A stretch of DNA of 64,000 bases from Gemmatimonadota bacterium (GTDB lineage: Bacteria; Gemmatimonadota; Gemmatimonadetes; Palauibacterales; KS3-K002), in NCBI GenBank assembly GCA_020344215.1, contig CP070815.1, positions 4,014,220-4,078,219 of the forward strand, read 5' to 3'. A program made the translations under genes and the position numbers. The notes beneath the pieces were generated by a model that made no database searches, was not told the origin of the DNA, and saw only the letters and a program-made list of their open reading frames with translations. Each line of letters opens with the position of its first letter. Position 1 is the first letter of the stretch. Positions 18,471-27,230 of this stretch are shown here, one piece after another.

Positions 18471-19561
18471 GCGCTCAGGCGTTCCTCCCGACGCGCCAGG
18501 CGCAACTCACGCAGCAGGTCGTCGAGGTCGCCATCCATAATCTCGGGCAGGCGGTGGAGAGTGAGGCTGATTCGATGGTCGGTCACCCGGCTCTGCGGGA
18601 AGTTGTAGGTGCGAATCTTCGCCGAGCGATCGCCGGTACCGACCTGAGTGCGGCGTTCGGCGGCGCGCTCCGATTCCTGCTCTGCGACCCTGAGGTCGAG
18701 GAGGCGGCTGCGCAGCACCGTGAGGGCCCGGGCTTTGTTCTTGTGCTGGGACTTCTCGTCTTGGCAGGTAACGACGAGCCCGGTGGGGACATGGGTGATC
18801 CGCACGGCTGAGTCCGTCGTGTTGACGCTCTGGCCGCCCGGTCCCGACGAGCGGTAGACGTCGATCTTGAGCTCCTCGGGCTTGATCTCGACGTCGACCT
18901 CCTCGGCCTCGGGGAGGACGGCCACGGTCGCCGCCGATGTGTGGATGCGCCCCTGACTCTCGGTCTCCGGCACCCGCTGTACCCGATGGACGCCCGACTC
19001 GTTACGCAGCGTGCCGTAAACATTCTTCCCGCGCACCACGAAGACGACCTCCTTGACGCCGCCCAGCGTGCCTTCGCTGGTCGAGAGCAGCTCGACCTTC
19101 CAGCCATGTTTCTCAGCGTAGCGGGTGTACATGCGGTAGAGGTCCGCGGCAAAGAGGCCGGCCTCGTCGCCGCCGGTGCCGGCGCGGATCTCGATCACCG
19201 CCGCTCGATCGTCGAGCGGGTCTTTGGGGGCCAACGCCTCACGAGCCTCGGCCTCGAGCTGGCTGATCCTGATTTCCAGCTCGGCGGCGTCGGCCCGCGC
19301 CAGTTCACGCAGATCTTGGTCGTCCGCCGTCTCGCTCAGCTCCCGGGCTTGCTGCAGTTCGTCGTCGAGCTTCAGCAGCTCGGAGCCGACCTCAGCCATC
19401 CGCTCGAGCCCGGAGTGCTCACGTGCCAGCTCCTTTAGCCGCTCCGGGTCGGCGATGACCTCAGGGCTGGCAAGTTGCTGCCCGAGCTCCTCCCGGCGCA
19501 CGACGGCGGCCCGAACCTTCTCCCTCAGCCGGTCAGAACTCGTCATGTTGACAACCGCCAT
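18467..19561 (-). CDS. prfA: Peptide chain release factor 1
   Basis: This 364-residue class I release factor recognises UAA and UAG. The GGQ catalytic motif is at 242-244. The stop-codon-reading tripeptide PxT is PET (198-200) in the context [17 protein letters not shown], confirming RF1 over RF2. The N-terminal coiled region (about 10-110) is the family's usual domain 1. An alternative ATG lies five codons downstream (MTSSDRL). It lies 21 bases after rpmE and is followed by prmC. Confidence 0.95.
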   Translation of the reverse strand: MAVVNMTSSDRLREKVRAAVVRREELGQQLASPEVIADPERLKELAREHSGLERMAEVGSELLKLDDELQQARELSETADDQDLRELARADAAELEIRISQLEAEAREALAPKDPLDDRAAVIEIRAGTGGDEAGLFAADLYRMYTRYAEKHGWKVELLSTSEGTLGGVKEVVFVVRGKNVYGTLRNESGVHRVQRVPETESQGRIHTSAATVAVLPEAEEVDVEIKPEELKIDVYRSSGPGGQSVNTTDSAVRITHVPTGLVVTCQDEKSQHKNKARALTVLRSRLLDLRVAEQESERAAERRTQVGTGDRSAKIRTYNFPQSRVTDHRISLTLHRLPEIMDGDLDDLLRELRLARREERLSA

Positions 19562-19582
19562 AAGGCGGCCCCGTCCCCGAGG

Positions 19583-19870
19583 TTACTCGCTCTGCTCCTC
19601 ACCGGCGGACGGCGCCGCCGGCTCGGCCTGGGCCTCAGGCGCCCTCACCTTCTTGCCCTTCCTCTTGCCCCCGGGCTCACCGTACTTCCTGCGGAATCGC
19701 TCCACGCGACCCGCCGTGTCGACCAGCTTCTGCCGGCCGGTGAAGAACGGGTGGCAGCGTGAGCAGATCTCGACGTGGATCGACTCGAGCGTGGACCGCG
19801 TGGTGAAGCTGTTCCCGCAGGCGCAGGTCACCAGCGCTTCCTTGTACTCGGGGTGAATCCCCTCTTTCAT
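19583..19870 (-). CDS. rpmE: Ribosomal protein L31, zinc type
   Basis: The protein has 95 residues. The four zinc cysteines of the C+ form of L31 are present (Cys16, Cys18, Cys36, Cys39) with the signature [14 protein letters not shown] tail of about 25 residues rich in Lys, then Ala/Glu/Pro, extends past the usual end. It is the first gene of rpmE-prfA-prmC, just downstream of the terminator that closes the lnt transcript. Confidence 0.95.
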   Translation of the reverse strand: MKEGIHPEYKEALVTCACGNSFTTRSTLESIHVEICSRCHPFFTGRQKLVDTAGRVERFRRKYGEPGGKRKGKKVRAPEAQAEPAAPSAGEEQSE

Positions 19871-19897
19871 CGCGCTACCCTGGATCCGGATTTTCGT

Positions 19898-19926
19898 ATG
19901 AAAAGCAACGGCCCCGCTCGGGGCCG
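19898..19926 (-). terminator. Intrinsic terminator after lnt
   Basis: A perfect 8-base stem CGGCCCCG/CGGGGCCG (19909-19926) with a two-base loop is followed, on the minus strand, by TTGCTTTTC. It lies between lnt and rpmE and would end the long pepQ-to-lnt transcript. Confidence 0.75.
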
Positions 19927-19977
19927 CGTCCCAGAGAGGAATCTAGCAAGGGGGGAATGGGAGGCAAGATGTTTGTT

Positions 19978-20075
19978 GGGAATCGGGGAATCCGGGGATT
20001 CCGGGAATCGTGGATTCCCGGATTCCCGCCTCCCCTACTCCCCAAGTCCCGGATTCCCGGATTCCCGGATTCCCG
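19978..20075. repeat. Cluster of octamer repeats GGGAATCC / GGATTCCC
   Basis: Nine copies or near-copies of one octamer occur in both orientations. Inverted forms lie at 19978-19985, 19986-19993 and 20003-20010. Forward forms lie at 19995-20002, 20012-20019 and 20020-20027, plus three perfect tandem copies at 20051-20074. The 16 bases at 19978-19993 can pair with 20012-20027 with one mismatch. The cluster spans the 3' end of lnt and the spacer before the terminator, and encodes the odd Lnt tail GIRESGNPG. It could form RNA hairpins or be a small repeat family of this genome. Confidence 0.8.
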
Positions 20076-21678
20076 AACCAGCGCCTCGGCGGCGCCGCTG
20101 CCACCGGGACCAGCCGAGCAAGAGGAGCGCGCCGAGGGCGGCCAGCGAGCCCGGCCAATCGCCGAGGCGCGAATACAAGGTGAGGCCGTCGGTGGTTTCG
20201 ACGTTCGCGATGCGGGTGTCGGGCACGAACAGTTTCGTCGCCTGGTGGACGCGGCCTCTCGGGTCGACGAACTGCGAGATCCCCGTGTTCGCCGCTCGGG
20301 CGACGCCCACGCGGTTTTCGATCGCCCGCATCACCAGGTGCGCCGGGTGCTGGTAGAGGGCGCTGGTGCGGCTCCACCAGGGCCGCTCGCGCCCGAACCA
20401 GGCGTCGTTGGTGATGTTGACGATGAAGTCGGCGCCGGCGCGCCGGTACCGGCGTGTGAGGCCGGGGAAGATCGACTCGTAGCAGATCAGCACGCCGAAG
20501 CCGGAGCCATCGAGCCGGAAGACGGGCTCCTCATCGCCGCGGCCGAACCCGCCAAACCAGCGGAGGAAACCGCCGATCAGCGGCGGTTCCTTCCGGCGCA
20601 GGCTCCGTATCCACCCGATCGGAGCGAAAGGCACGCGCTCGACGATGGGCACCAGATAGTGCTTGTGATACAAGCCCACAGGCCTGCCCCGCGGATCGAT
20701 GAAAAGGGCGGCATTGTAGTAGTCGTAGCCACCGTCCTCGTAGCGCTCGTAGTCGAGGACGCCCGTCAGCAGCCCCACCGCGTCGGCCCGGGCGGTCCGC
20801 GCGGCTTGAGCAGTGAACTCCGGAACGTTCGTGTAGAAGGTGGGGATTGCCGTCTCGGGCCAGACGATGAGGTCGAGATCGGAAGCGCCGGCAAGCCCGG
20901 CGCCGGTCAGGCTCTCGAGGGCGGTGCGGCTACTGTCCACCGCTGCATCGCGGTCGAGCTTCAGGTCCTCGGGGATATTCGGCTGCACGACGAGTACGCG
21001 GGCCGCAGGCCGCGTCTCGAGAGTGCTCCAGCGCAGCAGCGAGTAGCCGAGCGGCACCAGGATGAGCAGTCCCAGCCCCAGCGCTCGTTGGCGCCAGCCG
21101 ACTCGCAGTCCGGCGATCCACCACTCGGCCAAGAGCCCGTTGATCGCGGCCAGCCAGAGGGTCACCCCCCGGGCGCCGGTGAGATCGGCAAAGCCGACCA
21201 GCGCCGGGTAGCCGGTCAGCGAGTGACCCAGCCCCAGCCAGGGGAATGCGACGTCACCAAGGTGGGCGCGGACCCACTCCGCCGCGGTCCAGAAGACGGG
21301 AACGGAGATCCAGAACGGGAGCGCGTGACGCCAGCGCAGCAGGTGGATTCCCCAGCCCCCGACGGCCAGGATGCCCGAGAGGATGATTACCGCGATGATG
21401 TAGCCGAGCAGCGCGAGCCAGGTGTAGAAGACCAGCGCGGTGAATAGCCAGTAGAGGAGCGTGCCGAAGTAGACGATACCCATCCAGAAAGTGGCGCGCC
21501 TGACGGACGCGCTCCCCTCTCGGTCCTGCGGGGCGCGGGCCACGAACACCAGGTACGGGACCAGAGCCACGAATGGCGGGACCAGCAGATGGAGCGGTGG
21601 AAACGAGAGCGAGAGCAGGATCCCGCTGACGACCGGAAGCCCCAGCTCCGCCCCACGCGGTAGGATAGGGTGCTTCAC
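20035..21678 (-). CDS. lnt: Apolipoprotein N-acyltransferase
   Basis: The 547-residue inner-membrane enzyme adds the third acyl chain to lipoproteins. The N-terminal half has several transmembrane helices (residues about 10-210). The nitrilase-like periplasmic domain carries the Glu-Lys-Cys triad in VWPETAIP, YHKHYLVPIVERVP and LICYESIFP. A final helix precedes a basic RWQRRRR segment. The last 14 residues (GSGIRESGNPGLGE) are encoded by the octamer repeat cluster and are not part of the family. The start is GTG at 21678, overlapping the oxidoreductase stop as GTGA. Confidence 0.95.
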   Translation of the reverse strand: MKHPILPRGAELGLPVVSGILLSLSFPPLHLLVPPFVALVPYLVFVARAPQDREGSASVRRATFWMGIVYFGTLLYWLFTALVFYTWLALLGYIIAVIILSGILAVGGWGIHLLRWRHALPFWISVPVFWTAAEWVRAHLGDVAFPWLGLGHSLTGYPALVGFADLTGARGVTLWLAAINGLLAEWWIAGLRVGWRQRALGLGLLILVPLGYSLLRWSTLETRPAARVLVVQPNIPEDLKLDRDAAVDSSRTALESLTGAGLAGASDLDLIVWPETAIPTFYTNVPEFTAQAARTARADAVGLLTGVLDYERYEDGGYDYYNAALFIDPRGRPVGLYHKHYLVPIVERVPFAPIGWIRSLRRKEPPLIGGFLRWFGGFGRGDEEPVFRLDGSGFGVLICYESIFPGLTRRYRRAGADFIVNITNDAWFGRERPWWSRTSALYQHPAHLVMRAIENRVGVARAANTGISQFVDPRGRVHQATKLFVPDTRIANVETTDGLTLYSRLGDWPGSLAALGALLLLGWSRWQRRRRGAGSGIRESGNPGLGE

Positions 21679-22688
21679 AGAACGATCTCGCGTCCCTCTC
21701 TCGACGACCGGTAGCAGGCGTCAACGATACCCATCAACTTCTCCTGCTCGGTAGGCAGCGGCTCGTCCCGGTCGCCGCGGACGACGTTGAAGAAGTAGTC
21801 GAGCTCGCGGCGGTAGGACGCTGTGTACATGTTCTCGATGCCAGGCGCGAGACGCGGCGTCACGTCGATCACCTTGCCGTCGGTCTCCCTCTGCACCATG
21901 AAGGGCGACAACGAGCCCATGCCGAGCTCGCCGAGGGCGACGAGCATATGGCGATCCCTCATCGCTGCGAGGTCCCAGCTTACCTCGATGCCACAGGTCA
22001 GGTTCCCCTCCAGGCGCATGAGGACTACGGCCGAGTCATCCACTCCGTCCTCGTCCCGGTCAAGGAGATAGGCCGTCAGGCGCTCCGCCACCGGGTAGTT
22101 TAGTAGCCAGAGACAGGCATCGATGTTGGTGACGCCGAGGTCCATGAGGACACCGCCACCTTGCTCTGGACTCGTGCGCCACTCGCTGATCCGGGGGCGC
22201 CGCGAGCGACGGCGCTGCCAGGTAGAGTGGATGTGGAAGATCTCGCCGAGCTCGCCCGCTTGGATGAAGCGGCGCAGGGCCCACGCGTCGGGTCGGAAAC
22301 GATGGTTGTTCGCGACCATTAGGTTCTGACCGGTCTGCTTTGCCACCGCCAACGTCTGCACGACCTGCTCCAAGCTAGTCCCCAGCGGCCGCTCGCAGAG
22401 AACGTCGGTCCCTGCCTTGAGGGCCGCCTCGGCCTGCTCAGCGTGCAGGTGGTTCGGTGTGCAGACGAGGACGGCGTCGAGGCTGGTGTCTTCGAGCAGC
22501 CGGCCCACGCTGGAGTGGACCGACGCGATCTCGAAGCGCTCGGCCACCAGCCTGGCCTTCGCCAGGTTCTGGTCACAGACCGCAGCCACCCGGACATTCT
22601 CCTTCTCCTGCAGGAGCGGGAGGTGCACAAGCTGGGCGATAGCGCCGCAGCCGACGATGCCAACCTGAACCGACTTATCCTTGGCCAT
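21675..22688 (-). CDS. Gfo/Idh/MocA family oxidoreductase
   Basis: The protein has 337 residues. The Rossmann NAD(P)-binding start is VGIVGCGAIAQLVHLPLL, followed by the family's CERPLGTSLEQV (a variant of the EKPxA motif, with Arg for Lys) and the C-terminal substrate domain with GGGVLMDLGVTNIDA. The replacement of the usual catalytic lysine by arginine in ERPLG is worth noting. ATG 22688 begins a clean MAKDKSVQVGIVG; an ATG 6 codons upstream overlaps ispG. Substrate (a sugar or polyol) unknown. It sits between ispG and lnt and is coupled to lnt. Confidence 0.85.
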   Translation of the reverse strand: MAKDKSVQVGIVGCGAIAQLVHLPLLQEKENVRVAAVCDQNLAKARLVAERFEIASVHSSVGRLLEDTSLDAVLVCTPNHLHAEQAEAALKAGTDVLCERPLGTSLEQVVQTLAVAKQTGQNLMVANNHRFRPDAWALRRFIQAGELGEIFHIHSTWQRRRSRRPRISEWRTSPEQGGGVLMDLGVTNIDACLWLLNYPVAERLTAYLLDRDEDGVDDSAVVLMRLEGNLTCGIEVSWDLAAMRDRHMLVALGELGMGSLSPFMVQRETDGKVIDVTPRLAPGIENMYTASYRRELDYFFNVVRGDRDEPLPTEQEKLMGIVDACYRSSREGREIVL

Positions 22689-22702
22689 CGCGAACACCCT
22701 GG

Positions 22703-23881
22703 TCATCGACTGGTAGAACGGCTTGCCCCGTCCTCCCAGTCCGGAGTCCAAGTCACCGCTTCCGCACCGCGAGCTTCCCACGCGGGGTCGGGCTCGACTT
22801 CGCCGATCAGCTCGATGAGCGCATCGACGATCATGTCTTCGGGCACCTTGCGCACCATCGCGCCACGGACGTAGAGCAGACCCTCGCCTTTTCCTCCGGC
22901 GATCCCGATGTCGGCCTCACGGGCTTCGCCAGGCCCGTTCACTGCACAGCCCATCACGGCGACTGTGAGCGGCTTGCGGATGTCGCGCGTGCGCTCCTCC
23001 ACCTCCTCCGCCAGCCGGATAAGGTCAACCTGCAGCCGGCCGCAACCGGGGCAAGCGACGATGCGGATGCTCTCGCGCCGCAAGTCGAGCGACTCGAGGA
23101 TAGTGCGGGCAGCGTGTACTTCTTCCACAGGATCGGCGGACAACGACACGCGGATCGTATCACCGATCCCCTCCGCCAGCAGCGTCCCGATCCCGATCGC
23201 CGACTTGATGTTGCCAGCGCGCGGTGTGCCCGCTTCGGTGACGCCGAGGTGTAACGGATACACGTACTCGCGGGCTGCCAGCCGGTAGGCCTCGATCATC
23301 AGCGGCACACGCGACGCCTTCAACGAGATGACGATGTCGTCGAAACCTTCGTCCTCGAGTATCCGCACGTGGCGGCGGGCGCTTTCCAACATCGCCTCCG
23401 CCGTCGGGCTCCCATACTTGGCCAGCAGGTCGCGCTCGAGGGAGCCCGCGTTCACTCCGATCCGAATCGGCAAGCCGCGCTCGCGTGCCGCATCTACCAC
23501 CGCGCGGACGCGCCTCGCGTCGCCTATGTTGCCGGGGTTGAGGCGCAGCTTCGCCACGCCTGCCTCGGCCGCCGTAATGGCAAGTTGGTAGTTGAAGTGG
23601 ATATCGGCGACCAGCGGGACCGGAGAGTTCTTCACGAGCTCGGGCAGGTTGGCCGCCGCCGCCTCGTTGGGCACAGCGGTGCGCACGATCTCGACGCCGG
23701 CGTCGGCGAGCCGCTCGATCTCGGCGACCGACGCGCCCAGGTCGACCGGACTGGCCAGCGTCATCGACTGGATCGAGACGGGGGTGCCGCCGCCGATCGG
23801 CACCTCGCCGACCATAACGCGGCGTGTGCGTTGGCGGTGAGCAACTTCGCTGTCCATCGGTTCGTGTGCCATGACTGCCAA
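22703..23881 (-). CDS. ispG: 4-hydroxy-3-methylbut-2-enyl-diphosphate synthase
   Basis: The 392-residue penultimate enzyme of the MEP isoprenoid pathway makes HMBPP with a 4Fe-4S cluster. Visible family blocks are GGTPVSIQSMT, LVADIHFNYQLA, RLNPGN, VSLKAS and the C-terminal cluster ligands CPGCGR and MGCAVNGPGE. The short form (no central insert) is typical of bacteria. The tail after ALIELIGEVE is a non-conserved extension of about 25 residues. It follows hemL by 3 bases. Confidence 0.95.
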   Translation of the reverse strand: MAVMAHEPMDSEVAHRQRTRRVMVGEVPIGGGTPVSIQSMTLASPVDLGASVAEIERLADAGVEIVRTAVPNEAAAANLPELVKNSPVPLVADIHFNYQLAITAAEAGVAKLRLNPGNIGDARRVRAVVDAARERGLPIRIGVNAGSLERDLLAKYGSPTAEAMLESARRHVRILEDEGFDDIVISLKASRVPLMIEAYRLAAREYVYPLHLGVTEAGTPRAGNIKSAIGIGTLLAEGIGDTIRVSLSADPVEEVHAARTILESLDLRRESIRIVACPGCGRLQVDLIRLAEEVEERTRDIRKPLTVAVMGCAVNGPGEAREADIGIAGGKGEGLLYVRGAMVRKVPEDMIVDALIELIGEVEPDPAWEARGAEAVTWTPDWEDGASRSTSR

Positions 23882-23884
23882 ATT

Positions 23885-25183
23885 CTACTTCTTATTCGTC
23901 GCCTTGGCGAGCGCCTGCTCCACGATTTCTTGCGTTTCGGAGATGTCCGCATCGCTGTGCGCCGTCGACAGGAAACCAGCCTCGAACGGCGACGGAGCGA
24001 AGAACACGCCGCCCAAGAGACACTCGCGATGGTACGCGTTGAAGAACTGGCGATCGACTTTGAGCGCCTCCTCGAAGTTCCGCACAGGTCCCTCGCAGAA
24101 GTAGACGCCCCACATCGAGCCGGTGGCGGCGCCGGTGGCCGGGATCCCGCAGCGACCCGCCGCAGCGACGATACCCGTGACAAGCTTCAACGCCCGCTCT
24201 TCAAGCGCCGCATATGGGTTCTCGCGCTCGAGCACATCGAGCTGCGCCAGGCCCGCGGCCATGGCCACCGGGTTGCCGGAGAGCGTCCCCGCCTGGTAGA
24301 CATCTCCCTCCGGGGCCACGCGCGACATGATATCCCGCCTGCCCCCGTAGGCACCCACCGGGAAACCTCCGCCGATCACCTTACCCAGCGCCGTCAGGTC
24401 GGGGTCGATCCCGTAGCGCTCCTGAGCCCCGCCCAGCGCGACCCTAAAGCCCGTCATCACCTCATCGAATATCAGCAATGCACCTATGCGCCGCGTCTCT
24501 TCCCTCAGGAACTCAAGGAATCCACCCTCCGCAAGGATGAGCCCGGAGTTGCCGACGACGGGCTCGGTGATCACCGCGGCGACCCGGTCGCCGTGCTCGG
24601 CGAGCGTCTCCTGTACAGCCTGGAAATCGTTGAAGGGCACGGTGAGGGTCAGCTGAGTGATCTCCTTCGGCACGCCCGGCGAGCTGGGTAGCCCGAGCGT
24701 GGCGAGTCCGGAGCCAGCCCTCGCCAGGAAGCTGTCGCCGTGACCGTGGTAGCAGCCCTCGAACTTGAGGATCAGGTCACGGCCGGTGAAGGCGCGGGCG
24801 AGCCGCACAGCGGACATCGTCGCCTCGGTGCCGCTGTTGACGAACCGGACGACTTCGACGGACGGCACGAGCGCGATGACCTTCTCGGCAAGCTCAACCT
24901 CCTCCGGTGTCGGCGTGCCGTAGTGAGTTCCTTTGCGGACCGCCCGCTCGACGGCTGCCGTCACTTCCGGGTGGGCGTGGCCGAGAACCAGCGGTCCCCA
25001 TGACAACACGTAGTCTATGTACTCGTTCCCATCCACATCGCGCAGGCGCGAGCCGACGCCGCTGGCGCTGAAGAACGGCTCGGACCCCACCGCACCGAAG
25101 GCGCGGACGGGTGAGTGCACACCGCCGGGCGATACTTTTCGGGCACGCTCGAAGAGGCCCTGCGAACGATTCGCTCGACTCAT
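23885..25183 (-). CDS. hemL: Glutamate-1-semialdehyde 2,1-aminomutase
   Basis: The 432-residue PLP enzyme makes 5-aminolevulinate in the C5 tetrapyrrole pathway, partnering HemA encoded at 54892-56199. Motifs: SPGGVHSPVRAF, NSGTEATMSAVRLARA, CYHGHGDSFL, IFDEVMTGFRV and the PLP lysine in TALGKVIGGG. I prefer ATG 25183 because it forms an ATGA overlap with the rimO stop; a GTG at 25192 is also possible. The C-terminus YFAPSPFEAGF-like segment is conserved (FFAPSPFEAGFLSTAH). Confidence 0.95.
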   Translation of the reverse strand: MSRANRSQGLFERARKVSPGGVHSPVRAFGAVGSEPFFSASGVGSRLRDVDGNEYIDYVLSWGPLVLGHAHPEVTAAVERAVRKGTHYGTPTPEEVELAEKVIALVPSVEVVRFVNSGTEATMSAVRLARAFTGRDLILKFEGCYHGHGDSFLARAGSGLATLGLPSSPGVPKEITQLTLTVPFNDFQAVQETLAEHGDRVAAVITEPVVGNSGLILAEGGFLEFLREETRRIGALLIFDEVMTGFRVALGGAQERYGIDPDLTALGKVIGGGFPVGAYGGRRDIMSRVAPEGDVYQAGTLSGNPVAMAAGLAQLDVLERENPYAALEERALKLVTGIVAAAGRCGIPATGAATGSMWGVYFCEGPVRNFEEALKVDRQFFNAYHRECLLGGVFFAPSPFEAGFLSTAHSDADISETQEIVEQALAKATNKK

Positions 25184-26571
25184 TTGCCCCACGCTGTTTG
25201 CAGGTCGAGAGCAACCGCCTCGGCGCGCTCGAAAGGACGGCGCGCCGGCTTGATGACCGACTCGGGTTCAGCCCAGACATCGGCATCGTCGGCGTTGGTC
25301 ACGGTGGCCAGGCCCAAGTCACCGGGCACGAGCTCGACATCGGACCTGGTAAGGTAGGTCAGGCCATCTATCTCGAAAGCCTGGCTGCGCATACGCGCTT
25401 CGATCTGAGGCTCACCGCCCTCAGCGGTGCCGATCCCGTCAACGAGCACCTCGACTTTGTCGCCGATGCGCGCCGAGTTGCGGGCTGCGACGATAGAGCG
25501 TTGTAGCTCGGTTACCAGCGCCAGCCGTTCCATCTTCACCGAAGCTGGCACGGGGTCGGGCATCTCCGCCCCCGGCGTCCCCGGCTGCGGCGAAAACGCG
25601 AAGGCGCCTAGGTGATCGAACTCGATCTCGCTCACGAACTCAAGCAACGCCTCGAAGTCCTCTTCGGTTTCGCCGGGGAAGCCGACCACAACGGTGGAGC
25701 GAAGCGTCAGGTCCGGGATCTGGGAACGGAGCCAGTCGATCTTGTCGCGCAGCACGTCCGGGCGCTCGGGCCGACGCATCAGCTCCAGCATGCGGGGGCT
25801 GGCGTGCTGGATCGGCATGTCGATGTAGGAGACGATCCGCTCCTCCCGGGCGATCAGTTCTACCAGCGACGGTAGCAGCCCGGCGGAGTAGATGTAAAGC
25901 AATCGGAACCAAGGGATCTCAGTGGCTTCGAGCAGGCGCTCGAGCAACTCGTGGAGGCCGGCGCCGCCACCCAGGTCGCGACCGTAGTGAGCCAGGTCCT
26001 GGGCCACGAGATTGAGTTCCATTACGCCTCGGGCTTCCAGGGCACGCGACTCCTCCACCAGCGCCGCCGGATCGAAGGAGCGGTGTCGCCCGCGCCACAG
26101 CGGAATCGCGCAGAACGCGCACTTGTGGTCGCACCCCTCGCTGATCTTGAGGTACGAGATGTGGCGCAGGCCGCCCACCGGCAGCCGGGCCCCCGGATGC
26201 TTGTGCAGGCGCCGATCGAGCAGGCCCCGCATCACGAGCTTCGGAACGAGCTCCGGCAGGTCACGCAGCCCGAGAAAGAGATCGACCTCGGGAATCGCCT
26301 GCTGCAGCTCCTCCCGGTAGCGCTCGACCAGGCAGCCGACGGCTACGAGCGCCCGAAGCCGACCGGTATCCTTGAGCCTGGCCGCCTCGAGCAACGTGTC
26401 GATCGACTCCTGCTTGGCCGCATCGATGAAGCCGCAGGTATTGACGAGCAGCACCTCGGCGTCGGCCGGGTCGTGATGGAAGTCCGCCCCGTGGCCGACC
26501 AGGGTGGCCACCATGCGCTCCGAGTCGACTGTGTTCTTGTCGCACCCGAGCGTGATGACGGAGAACTTCAC
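25180..26571 (-). CDS. rimO: Ribosomal protein S12 methylthiotransferase
   Basis: The 463-residue radical SAM enzyme methylthiolates Asp of S12. Cluster 1 ligands of the UPF0004 domain are Cys10 (LGCDKN), Cys46 (NTCGF) and Cys80 (VGC); the radical SAM cluster is CDHKCAFC (Cys147, Cys151, Cys154). A C-terminal TRAM domain follows. The sequence HKCAFCAIP and the DSERM start favour RimO over MiaB. It begins with GTG overlapping the lolA stop. Confidence 0.95.
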   Translation of the reverse strand: MKFSVITLGCDKNTVDSERMVATLVGHGADFHHDPADAEVLLVNTCGFIDAAKQESIDTLLEAARLKDTGRLRALVAVGCLVERYREELQQAIPEVDLFLGLRDLPELVPKLVMRGLLDRRLHKHPGARLPVGGLRHISYLKISEGCDHKCAFCAIPLWRGRHRSFDPAALVEESRALEARGVMELNLVAQDLAHYGRDLGGGAGLHELLERLLEATEIPWFRLLYIYSAGLLPSLVELIAREERIVSYIDMPIQHASPRMLELMRRPERPDVLRDKIDWLRSQIPDLTLRSTVVVGFPGETEEDFEALLEFVSEIEFDHLGAFAFSPQPGTPGAEMPDPVPASVKMERLALVTELQRSIVAARNSARIGDKVEVLVDGIGTAEGGEPQIEARMRSQAFEIDGLTYLTRSDVELVPGDLGLATVTNADDADVWAEPESVIKPARRPFERAEAVALDLQTAWGK

Positions 26572-27221
26572 CGCGTGAACACCTCGACGCCCGGCGGAAT
26601 AGAGAAGGTGAAGAGGTCGTCGGGCAGATCGATGCCCGCCTCAACACTGCTGAGCGTGATCGTGCGGACCGTCTCGTTCTCCTCGTGGATCTCGAACTTG
26701 CGCACGAGATAGTCGCTCGCATCGATCCAGACGCGCACCAGCGTGTAAGGTGCATCGAACTTGGGCACGAGGGAGAGGAGATGGGCGGACCGGTCACCCA
26801 CGGTCTCCCGGGTCACGTAGGCAGCGACGTAGCGCTCGGTCGGATTTACCAGGAACTCGCCGCCGAGGGTGGCGTTCTCGGTGGTCTGATGGATGGCCGT
26901 GCGCACGACCTGATCCGGCTGCGCGCTGGGATAGTACATCCAGAACCATTCGCCGTCAGCGACGACAACGTCGCCCTGCGGCTCCTCGAACTGCATCATG
27001 AAGAGGTTGGGCTTCTTCTGGTATACGACGCCCCGCCCTTCTTTCTCACGCTCGAGCGCCGGGATGACGATCTTCTGCACGAACTGGGAGCGCAGTGTCG
27101 ATACGTCCTCATACGCCCGCGCCGCCCTGGCGAGTATGTCCTCCACCTGGTCCTGGGCGACCTGCGCCGGACCGAAGAACACCGGTATGACAATCGCGAC
27201 TGCGGTAAGCTCTTTCAGCAT
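26568..27221 (-). CDS. lolA: Outer-membrane lipoprotein carrier protein LolA
   Basis: The 217-residue protein has an N-terminal signal peptide (about 1-22, hydrophobic AVAIVIPVFFG). The rest fits the LolA half-barrel: STLRSQFVQK, GVVYQKKPNLFMMQFEEPQGDVVVADGEWFWMYYPSAQ, and RVWIDASDYLVRKFEIHEENETVRTITLSSV near the end. LolA shuttles lipoproteins through the periplasm; the window's Pal, CpoB and Lnt fit its use. It lies 9 bases after ftsK. Confidence 0.92.
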   Translation of the reverse strand: MLKELTAVAIVIPVFFGPAQVAQDQVEDILARAARAYEDVSTLRSQFVQKIVIPALEREKEGRGVVYQKKPNLFMMQFEEPQGDVVVADGEWFWMYYPSAQPDQVVRTAIHQTTENATLGGEFLVNPTERYVAAYVTRETVGDRSAHLLSLVPKFDAPYTLVRVWIDASDYLVRKFEIHEENETVRTITLSSVEAGIDLPDDLFTFSIPPGVEVFTR

Positions 27222-27230
27222 CGCCTCACT

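Noticed and set aside
19978..20075. CRISPR array or terminator stack
   Set aside because: Units are 8 bases, contiguous and in both orientations, without spacers; the actual terminator is the separate stem at 19909-19926.
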